From Psychromonas sp. (lineage in GTDB: Bacteria; Pseudomonadota; Gammaproteobacteria; Enterobacterales; Psychromonadaceae), in NCBI GenBank assembly GCA_028041985.1, contig JAOFNL010000003.1, positions 1-36,380 of the forward strand: 36,380 nt of DNA, written 5' to 3'. The notes under the pieces are model-generated. The model worked only from the letters and a program-made list of their open reading frames with translations, was not told where the DNA came from and ran no database searches. Every line of letters begins with the position of its first letter. Position 1 is the stretch's first letter. Shown one piece after another: positions 21,514 to 31,945 of this stretch. The position numbers were made by a program, and so were the translations under genes.

Positions 21514-23736
21514 CTAATAGCCAGATTGATAAATAACCATCTGATTAAAGCCTTTATCCTGTGCTTGATATAAAGCTTGTTCTGCACGTCGACTCAACTC
21601 TGTTTCCGGATACTTGCCATTTGGCAGCATACATACTGCACCAATACTGACGGAAAGTATCTCACCCACTGGTGCACCTTTAAACTCAACCCCCCAACTA
21701 TTCATCATATAAAAAATGTCAGCAGCAATCGCTTTTAATCCATCTTCATCTGTATTAGGTAGAATAACCATAAACTCTTCACCATGAAAACGAGAGAGTG
21801 AGTCTGCTGGACGTTTAATAATACTTTGCAAACGACCAGCTAATTCAATCAAGCACTCATCACCAGCGGCTCTTCCATACACTCCATTGAAGAGTTTAAA
21901 GTTATCAACATCAATAATAAGTAAAGATATTTGTTCACCTGAACGTCGTCCTCTTATCCATTCTTTAGATAATTGCTCCTGGAAATAGTATTGATTTGGT
22001 AAGCCTGTTAAATAATCTCGCATGCCGATTGTTTCATATTTTGACTTTATTTTTTCTAATTCAATATTCAATTTTTTTACATTAGACAATCGCAACATTA
22101 ATAAAACCAATAAGAAAGCGAGAACTGCAATTGCCATCCAATATGCTGATACATCCCTATTTTTCTCATAAATAACAGGTAGCCAACGATTTAATATGTA
22201 CTGCTGTTCCTGCAAGGTAATTGAAGCAATAACACGATTAAATATATCTAAAAGCACGGGGTCATCTATCGCGACGGCCACAGAAAAAGCATTTTGCTCC
22301 TCAAATTTATCCACTATTTTCATTTCTGGATACTGTTCTTGTATGCTTTTGGTCATTACTGGTAATGATTCAATAAAACCATAAATTTCTCCACTATTCA
22401 CCGCCTTTAAGCCTGCTTCGATAGATTTATATTCAATCAAGTTTCCATCGGGGTAAAGTTCATCAAACCGATCTTTATAACCATACCCTTCTACTATGCC
22501 TAAAGGCCTATGCAATGCTTGCTGAAGGGTATAAGTTTTATTATCCTGATGCGTCGCTAACACCAATGGAAAGTGTAAATACGGAGAAGAAAAAGCCATG
22601 TAAGTTAAACGTTTATTCGTTGAACTAATCACGGGAATAAAATCACACTTGCCTGCTCTAAATGCATTTAATGTTTCAACCCATGTATGAGTTTCTACAA
22701 GCATAACAGGCTTATCAATACGTTTAGCAAACAAGGCTAAAAATTCAGCACCGATACCAATATATTCACCATTTTCTATCGCCTCAATAGGCAGCCAATC
22801 GGGATCGACACACATTTTCATTGGCCCATGTAGGTTTAAGTATTCACGCTGTCGTTCCGATAAAAATGGTCTTTTAACAAGTTCAATATCTTCATGCTTT
22901 AACGCTTTTGAACTACCCAATAATGACCATTTACGGCTCAGTTCATTCCGTTCACTTTTATTTAACGCCAATAGTCCTTTATTTAAAATATTACGTAATA
23001 CAATATTATCTTTATGCACAGCCATAAAATAGGGTGAATTAATAATTGCTTTGTCGTCATTCAGTGCTGTATTTCTAACACCTTGAATCGAAGAACTTTG
23101 CAAATAATAGTTGATCACCTCATAGGCATCTAAAACAGCATCAACATTTCCCAATTTCAATTGTTCAATAGCAGTTTCGATATCCGTTGTTAATACTAGA
23201 TTGAGAGAAGGATATTGGCTCTCAAGTCGCTCTTGATACATAGTTCCTTCAACCACCGAAATCGACTTTAGCTTATTAAAATCTGTAGAGTCCTCTGCAT
23301 TATCAAGCGTTAATAATCCATTTAATGGCGTTAATGCATAGTATTGGGTGAAAATCGCATATTGTTCTCGGGTAGGTGTTATTTTCATATTAGAAATAAC
23401 ATCGATATCTTTATTCTTTAATTTCCCCAAATAATCAACCCATTGATATCCGATAATAAACTCAATGTCTAAGCCTACTTTATTGGCGACTAAACTTATT
23501 AAGTCATTACTGTAACCAGATGCTTTACCGTTATCGATAAAATTATATGGGGCCCACGCTTGTTGAACATGTACTTTGATTAAAGGGTTTTGTTCAATAT
23601 ATAAAACCTCTTGCTCTGTTAACTCGAGGCTAGTAGGGGAAATTTGAGCGATAGCCATATTGACACTGCAGAATGCAGTAAAGCAGAGTGTATAAAGGCA
23701 CCTAATGAATAAGAAATTTACAAACCAGCATATCAT
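21514..23736 (-). CDS. Double substrate-binding-domain (SBP_bac_3 x2) membrane-anchored GGDEF protein
   Basis: Two periplasmic SBP-like modules, one TM (WMAIAVLAFLLVLLMLRL), GGDEF domain DYLTGLPNQYYFQEQL...RPADSLSRFHGEEF. Start placed at MICWFVNF (signal peptide); the track ORF extends to 23823. Confidence 0.9.
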   Translation of the reverse strand: MICWFVNFLFIRCLYTLCFTAFCSVNMAIAQISPTSLELTEQEVLYIEQNPLIKVHVQQAWAPYNFIDNGKASGYSNDLISLVANKVGLDIEFIIGYQWVDYLGKLKNKDIDVISNMKITPTREQYAIFTQYYALTPLNGLLTLDNAEDSTDFNKLKSISVVEGTMYQERLESQYPSLNLVLTTDIETAIEQLKLGNVDAVLDAYEVINYYLQSSSIQGVRNTALNDDKAIINSPYFMAVHKDNIVLRNILNKGLLALNKSERNELSRKWSLLGSSKALKHEDIELVKRPFLSERQREYLNLHGPMKMCVDPDWLPIEAIENGEYIGIGAEFLALFAKRIDKPVMLVETHTWVETLNAFRAGKCDFIPVISSTNKRLTYMAFSSPYLHFPLVLATHQDNKTYTLQQALHRPLGIVEGYGYKDRFDELYPDGNLIEYKSIEAGLKAVNSGEIYGFIESLPVMTKSIQEQYPEMKIVDKFEEQNAFSVAVAIDDPVLLDIFNRVIASITLQEQQYILNRWLPVIYEKNRDVSAYWMAIAVLAFLLVLLMLRLSNVKKLNIELEKIKSKYETIGMRDYLTGLPNQYYFQEQLSKEWIRGRRSGEQISLLIIDVDNFKLFNGVYGRAAGDECLIELAGRLQSIIKRPADSLSRFHGEEFMVILPNTDEDGLKAIAADIFYMMNSWGVEFKGAPVGEILSVSIGAVCMLPNGKYPETELSRRAEQALYQAQDKGFNQMVIYQSGY

Positions 23737-24057
23737 ACGGAACCCTTTATTTAGTGAGGGTATTTTATCAAAAAGTAAAATGTATATGTAATAAGTAAGA
23801 GCAAAAAACTTAAAACGAATCAATGCACTGTGATGGTCTTAACATCAGCGCAATCAGTACAGGACATAATCTTAATCATAATAAGATTCAATCTTTAGTT
23901 TATAGCCGTTACCATTCAGGTGTAATATTCAGCAAGTAGTAAATTGAACAGATTATAGGCAGAAAGAGGAACATCTGACGGGTTAAATCGACACTTTCAA
24001 CAACCAAGAGGACTGCCGTCTGGGTCGTTAGCTTGAACGATAACGGTCTATAATTTC

Positions 24058-24087
24058 ATAGCGTAAGTGAGTTATTACTTACGCTAT
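24058..24087. terminator. Stem-loop downstream of the M16 protease gene
   Basis: ATAGCGTAAGT-GAGTTATT-ACTTACGCTAT, perfect 11-bp stem. Confidence 0.55.
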
Positions 24088-24105
24088 TTTTATTACCTAA
24101 AAAAG

Positions 24106-27000
24106 CTATTTTTTAGGTAATTGATCGATATTAAGAATAACAGTTTCAAGTGGTAGTACTAAGGCTTTTTCTTGAGCAAATTTTGTGCCTTTGACTTGCA
24201 CTATAATTTGCTGTGTCTGCTGCTTATTCAAGAATAACTCTGCATAGTATTGTTGTACTTGTTCAAGTGTTACCGAGTCCAATAACTCAACATAATCGAG
24301 CTTAGTATCTATCTCAGCTTTATCACTCAGCCATTCATTCGTTAAGTATGAAAACTCACCACTTTGATTACTAGGTTTAGCAAGATAATTTGCAATATGT
24401 GCCTTTTTTATCTCTTCAAAGTCAGCGATTTTCGTTTCCATCAAACTCTTGTTGAAGTTATCTAAAAAAGCTTGGAATCGTTCATACAATGCTGCGGTCC
24501 CGATTGTCGGACTTTGTGTAAACAAACCAAATGCAACACTATCATTCACAGGAAAGCTTGCGGTAAATGGCGAGTAGGTTAATTGTTCTTGTGTACGAAT
24601 TTGATCATAAAAAGCAGGTTGCAATAATTTGTTTAATAACTCTGCTTTAGCGAATGAAACAGGCTCTGTATTTTTGGCTAAATATGCACTGACTAGCGCA
24701 TCATCTTCTTTGCCCGACTGAATAACATAATTTAAAGCACCAGCTTTAGGATCCGCATTGATACGCTTGATTTGATAAAATGCTTGAGGTTGGATTTTGA
24801 TATGCGTTTTTAACTGCGCAGTTAATTGCATAACATCAATGGTAGTGAAGTTCCCCAACGCTAATAAACGCACACTAGATTCTGTAAATACCTGTTGAGT
24901 GAATTTATTCAAATCATCTATCTTAACGCTATCGACTTCGGCTAATAATGTTTCATTTGACCATGACGGTTGACGAACAACTTGCCTCATTCCATCCAAA
25001 CCTAAATCCATCGCTTTGCTTTTAGACTTGTTGTTTAACCGGCGTATTAATTCTTGTTTCGCTAGATTCAAAGACTGCTCATCAATCTTCAAATTTTTGA
25101 TATGGTCAAGTAATGTCAGTAACAACTTATCTTGTTTATCACTATAACCACTAGTACTAATTAATAAGCCGTTATTACTACTCAAAGAAAAATTTAATCC
25201 AGCTTCTTGAGTCATGAAATTTAATTCTGAGAACTGCTTTTGTAAAAGATTCAACAGTAAGTTAATTTCAACTCTCGCTTTTGGACTCTGATCGCTTAGG
25301 TTGTTATTAAGTTGTAATTTATAACTGCCTTTAGGCTCTTCTAACTCACTTTGCTTGTACCAAACAGATAAACCAGATTCATTAACAAGTTTAACTGCCT
25401 GTTCGCTGCTTTCCTTTTTCACTAATGCTAAGTTTTCAGGTAGCCATTCATTACTCACTGGTAATGTCATAGCCGACTGAATGCTTTTTGCTTCTTTGCT
25501 CCACATTGCTAGACGTGAAGTTTTAATTTTTGCTTGTGAATATTGGCCTTGATAAAAAGGAATGTCCTTCTCTACCACTGCTTCTGAAGACATCAAAAAT
25601 ACACGACTATTTTCAGGTGTTAAATACCCTAATAATTGCGCAATGAACTTTTCATTAAAGGCATCTAAACGAAATGAGGAATAGAGCAAATCTTGTAATG
25701 GATAGATCTGCATATTCGCTGACAATGACATAACATAGTTAAAACCAGCGCTTTTAGGTAAGAATTGAAAATAATTATCTAAGCTTTTTTTCTGCTCTGA
25801 ATACTGTAATTCATTAATCCCTTTTTCTTGGATCAAATTAATATAAGCAAACAGGCTCGCTATCACAGTATCTTGTTCTGTTAAACCTTTATTGGTTAAT
25901 TTAAACTGCATACTAAATAAGGAATACTGATCACTGTGTGGACCGTAAAAGCCTGCCATCACTGACTCAACGAGCCCTAACTGTTGTAAATAATCAGATA
26001 ATCCACCTTTATGATCAGAGCCTAATAAACGACTAATATAACCGCCAGGTTGATACATATATTCATCTGTAACGCTTGGCACTAAAAAGTTAACTTGTAA
26101 CAGTTTTAAGTCTGCCGTTGGTTTCATTTGTACTTCTAATGCTAACTCTTGCTCTGTCACTAACGGAGTAATGATTAATGGCTTATCGACTTTATTATTA
26201 GGAATTTGCGATAAGTATTCCGCAACCACTGTTTGCAACTCTTCAATCGAGCGAGGACTAGTTACTGCTACTTTCATAGTGTTAGCAGAATAGTTTTGTT
26301 TAAAGAACAGCTCTAATTCTTTCTGTAAACTACTGCCAGGTTTATCGATTAAGGTTGTTAAGTCACCCGTACTAAAACGCGCCATAGGATGTTCAGGATT
26401 TAATGTGTAACGCTGTAGGGCATATAACTTACGCATATCATTATCAAAGTAAGTTTTATGCTCTGCATTAACTGTATGACGCTCTTTTTCAGCATACTTT
26501 TCATCTAATAATGGAGCGCGCATCACATCGCCTAACCTATCTAATGCCTCTGGAAATGCACTATCGTTTACTTCAAAACCATACACAGTACTCTCTTGTG
26601 ATGTATACGCATTGGTATAGCCACCATTTTGGCTCATGAATTTACTGTATTCATTGATCACAGGGTATCTTTCAGACCCCAGGAATAACATATGCTCTAA
26701 ATAATGTGCTAAACCCAACTGTGAATCAGGATTGTGCATACTCCCAACAGGCACAGATAACGAAGCGGCACTATTTTTTAAATCAGGATCTGAAACCAAT
26801 AACACTTCCAATTGATTATTGAGGCGGATCACTTGATATTGGCGCGTATCATTTGGACTTTGAGTTAATGTACTTTTAAGAATTTCAAAACTTTTCATAG
26901 TAGGCTCATCAGATTTAGGATTTGTATCAGCCTGTAAAAAGGCAGAGAAGCTGAACAAGAAAAAAGAAAATAGTAAGTAAATAGGCTTAATTGACTGCAT
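24106..27000 (-). CDS. ptrA: M16 family (insulinase/pitrilysin, protease III-like) metallopeptidase
   Basis: 964 aa, signal peptide, GLAHYLEHMLFLGSERYP (HxxEH) with downstream NAEHKTYFDND zinc ligand region. Confidence 0.92.
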   Translation of the reverse strand: MQSIKPIYLLFSFFLFSFSAFLQADTNPKSDEPTMKSFEILKSTLTQSPNDTRQYQVIRLNNQLEVLLVSDPDLKNSAASLSVPVGSMHNPDSQLGLAHYLEHMLFLGSERYPVINEYSKFMSQNGGYTNAYTSQESTVYGFEVNDSAFPEALDRLGDVMRAPLLDEKYAEKERHTVNAEHKTYFDNDMRKLYALQRYTLNPEHPMARFSTGDLTTLIDKPGSSLQKELELFFKQNYSANTMKVAVTSPRSIEELQTVVAEYLSQIPNNKVDKPLIITPLVTEQELALEVQMKPTADLKLLQVNFLVPSVTDEYMYQPGGYISRLLGSDHKGGLSDYLQQLGLVESVMAGFYGPHSDQYSLFSMQFKLTNKGLTEQDTVIASLFAYINLIQEKGINELQYSEQKKSLDNYFQFLPKSAGFNYVMSLSANMQIYPLQDLLYSSFRLDAFNEKFIAQLLGYLTPENSRVFLMSSEAVVEKDIPFYQGQYSQAKIKTSRLAMWSKEAKSIQSAMTLPVSNEWLPENLALVKKESSEQAVKLVNESGLSVWYKQSELEEPKGSYKLQLNNNLSDQSPKARVEINLLLNLLQKQFSELNFMTQEAGLNFSLSSNNGLLISTSGYSDKQDKLLLTLLDHIKNLKIDEQSLNLAKQELIRRLNNKSKSKAMDLGLDGMRQVVRQPSWSNETLLAEVDSVKIDDLNKFTQQVFTESSVRLLALGNFTTIDVMQLTAQLKTHIKIQPQAFYQIKRINADPKAGALNYVIQSGKEDDALVSAYLAKNTEPVSFAKAELLNKLLQPAFYDQIRTQEQLTYSPFTASFPVNDSVAFGLFTQSPTIGTAALYERFQAFLDNFNKSLMETKIADFEEIKKAHIANYLAKPSNQSGEFSYLTNEWLSDKAEIDTKLDYVELLDSVTLEQVQQYYAELFLNKQQTQQIIVQVKGTKFAQEKALVLPLETVILNIDQLPKK

Positions 27001-27168
27001 TCAATGAGCTCTTTTAATTGTGAGTAAAAGTGAATTATTCAGACTATTCACTATGCTATAAGTTCATTTAAAATAAAAGCGTTTAAACAAGAGTAAACAA
27101 CCCTATTGAAATAATAAATGGTTGTCTAACCCTGCGTTAATAACACTCCCCTTTAAAGTATGTATCAA

Positions 27169-27984
27169 CTAACCTTTAATGGTCACTCGATGCATTTTCC
27201 TTGGTTGGTCGCCATAATCAGTCACCGCGAAATGTTGTGTGCACCGATTATCCCAGATAGCAATAGAGTTTGGCTGCCATTGAAAACGAACGTGGAATTC
27301 TTCCTTTCTAGCGATCGCAAATAACTTATTGAGCAATGCTTGGCTCTCTTGGTCCTCTAATTCAACGATCTTTTTTGTGTATTGTTCATTAATAAATAAA
27401 CCTTCAATATTTGTTTCTGGGTGCTTCACCACCATCGGATGAATGACAGGTGGATATTCTTTCGACTTTTCAGCCACATAACTAGCACCGTTTTTATCTT
27501 TTTTATCGTAACGACTTCCCTCAAAAGCGTGCAGCGCATGAAGACAACTTAGGCAACGAAGTTTCTTTTTTTCATCCTCAGACAATGAGTCAAAAACCGC
27601 TTCCATAGATGTCCATATTGTATCACCGCCACTTTCAGGAATATGCTGAGCATGAAGAATTGAGCATTTGGGAGGTGTTTCAAGCCAAGTTAAATCCGTG
27701 TGCCAATAGCTTTTCCCTGGCGGATTGCCTTTGGAAACTTCAATAACAATAATTTGTTCAGCACCTTTTACGTTTGGGAAGAAAGGATGAATAGGCGCAA
27801 GCTCGCCAAATCTTCGCCCCACTGCTAAATGCTCTTCTGGTGTCAGCAATTGTTCTCTGAAAAAAAGTACTTTGTACTTTAAAAATGCCTGATACAGTAA
27901 AATAAACTCATCGTCATTAATTGCATTTAAAGTGATATCACTTATAACCGCTCCGATTTTAGGAGATAGTGGAGTAACTTTCAT
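27169..27984 (-). CDS. TauD/TfdA family Fe(II)/2-oxoglutarate-dependent dioxygenase
   Basis: KSYWHTDLTWLETPPKCSILHA (HxD) and NRCTQHFAVTDYGDQPRKMHRVTIKG (distal His/Arg). Start placed at MKVTPLSPKIGA; the track start at 28041 lies in intergenic-looking DNA. Confidence 0.9.
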   Translation of the reverse strand: MKVTPLSPKIGAVISDITLNAINDDEFILLYQAFLKYKVLFFREQLLTPEEHLAVGRRFGELAPIHPFFPNVKGAEQIIVIEVSKGNPPGKSYWHTDLTWLETPPKCSILHAQHIPESGGDTIWTSMEAVFDSLSEDEKKKLRCLSCLHALHAFEGSRYDKKDKNGASYVAEKSKEYPPVIHPMVVKHPETNIEGLFINEQYTKKIVELEDQESQALLNKLFAIARKEEFHVRFQWQPNSIAIWDNRCTQHFAVTDYGDQPRKMHRVTIKG

Positions 27985-28196
27985 AAACTGGCCATTGACT
28001 GAGAGGAAACTTACAAAACGTAATTTAATTATACCAATCACGTTAATTAACTGTTCTATTTTACGCGGAGAACCATCTACTAAGACCGTTAGAGGAAAGA
28101 AAAAATTCGATAAATCAGGAAATAATCACGATATTGTTTTATTAACAGCGCTATCGATAACCAAACTGCAGATGTTTTTTTACATAAAAGGTATTT

Positions 28197-28634
28197 TTAT
28201 ACCTGTAACCAAAATGTCGTTGGCCCATCATTAGTTGACGTAACTTGCATATCTGCGGCAAAAATCCCATTTTCAACATGGCAATTTAATTGCCTACATT
28301 GCTCACTGAACAGTTGATACAAACGTTCAGCTTCTGCAGGTTCAGCGCCATTACTAAACCCAGGACGGTTTCCTTTTTTAGTATCTGCCACTAATGTAAA
28401 TTGTGAAATCACTAGTAGCTGACCACCAGCTTGTTGAACATTTAAATTCATTTTCCCATCTTGATCTGAAAAAATACGATAGGCTAATACTTTCTCAGCT
28501 AAACGTTGGGATTGCTTATCCGTATCGCCCTTTTCAACACCCAACAATACTAACAGACCACTTTTAATGGCACCTACGGTTACACCTTCAACCACAACAG
28601 ATGCATCGGTCACTCGTTGAATCATTGCAATCAT
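28197..28634 (-). CDS. dtd: D-aminoacyl-tRNA deacylase
   Basis: 145 aa starting [59 protein letters not shown]. Confidence 0.97.
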   Translation of the reverse strand: MIAMIQRVTDASVVVEGVTVGAIKSGLLVLLGVEKGDTDKQSQRLAEKVLAYRIFSDQDGKMNLNVQQAGGQLLVISQFTLVADTKKGNRPGFSNGAEPAEAERLYQLFSEQCRQLNCHVENGIFAADMQVTSTNDGPTTFWLQV

Positions 28635-29521
28635 TGATTCTCCTCCACCAATGTTGATGATTCATCTGCTGTCGGCTTATTATGCTCAATTAAAAACTCT
28701 TCTAATGTTGCTGTTACTTCTGCCCCTACTAATACAATCAACCAACTAAAATAGGTCCAGATAAACATAATGGGAATCACGGCTAATGCACCATAAATAA
28801 TCTGTTGAGACGGGAAGTTTGTAATATATAAAGTAAAAAGGTCTGTAGCAAAAGTGAATAATAGTGCAGCAACAAAACCACCAATCAAGGCATAACGAAA
28901 ACTAACACGTTGATGAGGCACCAAAGTATAAACACCAGCAAATGCTAACCAAGTAAAAATAAATGGCATTACAGTTAACGCCTGTTGCCCTATAGATAAA
29001 TAACCTTCATTTTTCATAATAGAAAAAAGATAAGAGCTCAGTGCAATACTGGCACCAATAATCACAGGACCCAAGCTTAAAATTGTCCAATAAATAGTAA
29101 ACGCATGGACTATTGAGCGTTTATTAGTGCAACGCCAAATTCTATTAATGGTTTGATCAATAGTCGAAATCAATAACAAAGCAATCACAATTAACGAGCC
29201 AATACCCATCATGCTCATTTTTTTAGTATTATCTATAAAACCATTCATATGTTCTTTAACTGCATTTCCCGCCGTTGGCACAAAATTGTTATAGATAAGG
29301 TTTTCTATAATTTCATTTAATTCAGAAAACATAGGAAAGGCAGATAACATATAAAAGATAACAGCAAGAAAAGGAACAACGGATAATAACGTCACATAGG
29401 CAAGGTGCCCTGCCGGTACGTTAATCTTATCTTCACGGCTACGTTCCCATAGAAAGAGACTGTACGAATAGGACAACTTAACCACATGTAATAACTTTTT
29501 TTTATTCAATCTCAAAATCAT
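28631..29521 (-). CDS. YihY/virulence factor BrkB family inner membrane protein
   Basis: 296 aa with [63 protein letters not shown]; 4-bp overlap with dtd. Confidence 0.93.
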   Translation of the reverse strand: MILRLNKKKLLHVVKLSYSYSLFLWERSREDKINVPAGHLAYVTLLSVVPFLAVIFYMLSAFPMFSELNEIIENLIYNNFVPTAGNAVKEHMNGFIDNTKKMSMMGIGSLIVIALLLISTIDQTINRIWRCTNKRSIVHAFTIYWTILSLGPVIIGASIALSSYLFSIMKNEGYLSIGQQALTVMPFIFTWLAFAGVYTLVPHQRVSFRYALIGGFVAALLFTFATDLFTLYITNFPSQQIIYGALAVIPIMFIWTYFSWLIVLVGAEVTATLEEFLIEHNKPTADESSTLVEENQ

Positions 29522-29614
29522 CTTCCTTGATATGGAATAACCCTAATACTTCGATGTATAAAGTTAGAGAACTTAAAATAGACTCTACTATACGCATAAA
29601 TAACAACCAAAAAA

Positions 29615-29638
29615 AAGGTCTTACCGAAGTAAGACCTT
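29615..29638 (-). terminator. Rho-independent terminator of bipA
   Basis: Minus strand AAGGTCTTAC-TTCG-GTAAGACCTTTTTTTT: perfect 10-bp stem, C(UUCG)G tetraloop, T8 tract. Confidence 0.93.
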
Positions 29639-29671
29639 AATATTAGATTATTTTTCGTTTAAAGAAACGAA

Positions 29672-31495
29672 TTAACCTTTAGTTGGACGAGCCGCACGTT
29701 TACGCTCGTTTTCCGTTAATAGTTTCTTACGGATACGAATGCTTTGTGGCGTTACTTCTACCAATTCATCAACATCAATAAACTCTAATGCTTGTTCAAG
29801 CGTTAGTTTAATTTCTGGAGATAACGTTTGTGCTTCATCTGTACCAGATGCACGAACGTTAGTAAGTTGTTTACCACGTACACAGTTCACTGTTAAATCG
29901 TTAGAACGATTATGAATACCGATGATTTGACCTTCATATACTTCTGTACCGTGACCTAAGAATAGACGACCACGATCTTGTAAGAAGAATAAAGAGTAAG
30001 TAACCGCTTTACCTGCTTGATTACAAACTAAAACACCATTTTGACGTTGACCAATTGTACCGCCTTTATGAGGACCGTAATGATCAAAGCTATGGTATAG
30101 AAGACCAGAACCAGACGTTAATGTCATGAATTCAGTTTGGAAACCGATTAAACCACGACTTGGGATCATGAAGTCTAAACGTACACGTCCTTTACCATCA
30201 GGGATCATGTTAGTTAATTCCGCTTTACGGATACCTAACTGTTCCATGATTGAACCTTGGTGCTCTTCTTCACAGTCAACGGTCAATGTTTCCATTGGCT
30301 CATGTAATTGACCATCAATCATTTTTTCAATTACTTCAGGACGAGATACCGCTAATTCGTAACCTTCACGACGCATATTCTCAATTAAGATACCTAAATG
30401 TAATTCACCACGACCTGATACTTTAAATTTATCTGGATCTTCAGTTTCTTCAACTTTAAGTGCAACGTTATGCACAAGCTCTTTAGTTAAACGGTCAAGA
30501 ATGTTACGTGAAGTAACATATTTACCTTCTTTACCACAGAATGGTGAAGTGTTTACTTGGAATGTCATGGTTACTGTTGGTTCATCAACAGTTAATGGTG
30601 GCATTGCTTCAACATTGTTTTGTGCACAAATTGTGTCAGAAATTTTAAGCTCGCCTAAACCACTGATTGCAATGATATCGCCAGCTTCTGCAAGTTCAAC
30701 ATCATGACGCTCAAGACCTAAGTAACCTAATACTTGACCAACTTTACCTTTACGTTCTTTACCATCAGCACCGATTACAGTTACTTGTTGGTTAACTTTA
30801 ACGTTACCACGAGTAATACGACCAACACCGATAACACCAACGTAAGAGTTGTAATCAAGTTGAGAGATTTGCATTTGGAAATCACCATCGCGATCTGCTT
30901 CTGGTGGAGCAACACTATCAACGATAGTTTGGAATAAATCTTCCATGTTCTCTGTTTTAGTATCCATATCGATACTTGCCCAACCATTTAATGCAGATGC
31001 ATAAACAACTTGAAAGTCTAATTGGTCATCAGTAGCGCCTAGGTTATCAAATAGATCAAATACTTGATCCATTACCCACTCAGGACGTGCGCCTGGCTTA
31101 TCAATTTTGTTAATAACAACAATTGGCTTAAGACCATGTGCGAATGCTTTTTGTGTTACGAAGCGAGTTTGTGGCATTGGACCATCAACTGCATCAACGA
31201 TCAAACAAACACTGTCTACCATAGATAGGATACGCTCAACTTCACCACCGAAGTCAGCATGTCCAGGAGTATCTACGATATTGATATGGTAGTCGTTCCA
31301 TACAATGGCTGTATTTTTTGCAAGAATGGTGATACCACGTTCTTTTTCAAGATCGTTAGAATCCATTACACGTTCTTCAGAACCACCACGTGAATCTAAT
31401 GTACCAGACTGCTCTAACAGTTTATCAACCAAAGTTGTTTTACCATGGTCAACGTGAGCAATAATGGCAATATTTCTTAATTTATCTAACGACAT
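29672..31495 (-). CDS. bipA: Ribosome-associated translational GTPase BipA/TypA
   Basis: [50 protein letters not shown]. Start placed at MSLDKLRN; track ORF begins 4 codons upstream. Confidence 0.98.
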   Translation of the reverse strand: MSLDKLRNIAIIAHVDHGKTTLVDKLLEQSGTLDSRGGSEERVMDSNDLEKERGITILAKNTAIVWNDYHINIVDTPGHADFGGEVERILSMVDSVCLIVDAVDGPMPQTRFVTQKAFAHGLKPIVVINKIDKPGARPEWVMDQVFDLFDNLGATDDQLDFQVVYASALNGWASIDMDTKTENMEDLFQTIVDSVAPPEADRDGDFQMQISQLDYNSYVGVIGVGRITRGNVKVNQQVTVIGADGKERKGKVGQVLGYLGLERHDVELAEAGDIIAISGLGELKISDTICAQNNVEAMPPLTVDEPTVTMTFQVNTSPFCGKEGKYVTSRNILDRLTKELVHNVALKVEETEDPDKFKVSGRGELHLGILIENMRREGYELAVSRPEVIEKMIDGQLHEPMETLTVDCEEEHQGSIMEQLGIRKAELTNMIPDGKGRVRLDFMIPSRGLIGFQTEFMTLTSGSGLLYHSFDHYGPHKGGTIGQRQNGVLVCNQAGKAVTYSLFFLQDRGRLFLGHGTEVYEGQIIGIHNRSNDLTVNCVRGKQLTNVRASGTDEAQTLSPEIKLTLEQALEFIDVDELVEVTPQSIRIRKKLLTENERKRAARPTKG

Positions 31496-31526
31496 AACGC
31501 GCCTCAAAAATAACTACTAATTAAAA

Positions 31527-31573
31527 ATACCAATTAAATAAAAATAGAGGTTCCACTTTTATTTAATTGGTAT
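31527..31573. repeat. Perfect 17-bp inverted repeat in the bipA leader
   Basis: ATACCAATTAAATAAAA (31527-31543) / TTTTATTTAATTGGTAT (31557-31573), 13-nt loop. Confidence 0.95.
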
Positions 31574-31755
31574 AAAAAGAATTGGACTACTGAAAGCATT
31601 TTAAACAGACATAGCCAAATGTGCGCACATTGTAAACATAATTTCAAAAATAGAAAGTTTTAAGTCGGTCACAGTTAGCTTAAATATTGAAAATTTGTAA
31701 AAAATGAACTTAACATCGCCTTAGCCATGCAGTCGCACCAAAATAGAACGGCCAC

Positions 31756-31770
31756 GCACCATTTAGGTGC
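31756..31770. promoter_or_regulatory. Putative NtrC-binding site upstream of glnA
   Basis: GCACC-ATTTA-GGTGC matches the NtrC palindrome core (TGCACC-N5-GGTGCA); a half-site GCACC starts at 31735, 21 bp upstream. Confidence 0.6.
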
Positions 31771-31945
31771 TTATTTTTGCATAACAAGCCATTTCGCAAA
31801 ATAAAAACATAGGTATAATGATTAGGTCAAGTTGCACCGATTTAGCTACTTGGATGTAAAAGATAGTTCAGAATTACGATAAATCGTTTTTATATAATTA
31901 ACGATTTAATCCACAATAATTTGATATCAAATGAGGTTCTAAAAC

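Noticed and set aside
27932-28234. 100-aa + strand ORF across the tauD-dtd intergenic region
   Set aside because: Overlaps both flanking genes and resembles no family I recognise; noise or a decayed repeat is more likely.
30126-31292. Several 60-68 aa ORFs overlapping bipA on either strand
   Set aside because: All lie within the highly conserved bipA coding sequence in alternative frames.
31766-31780. Sigma-54 promoter GGTGCTTATTTTTGC upstream of glnA
   Set aside because: GG to GC spacing is 11 rather than the required 10, and it overlaps the NtrC-like site.
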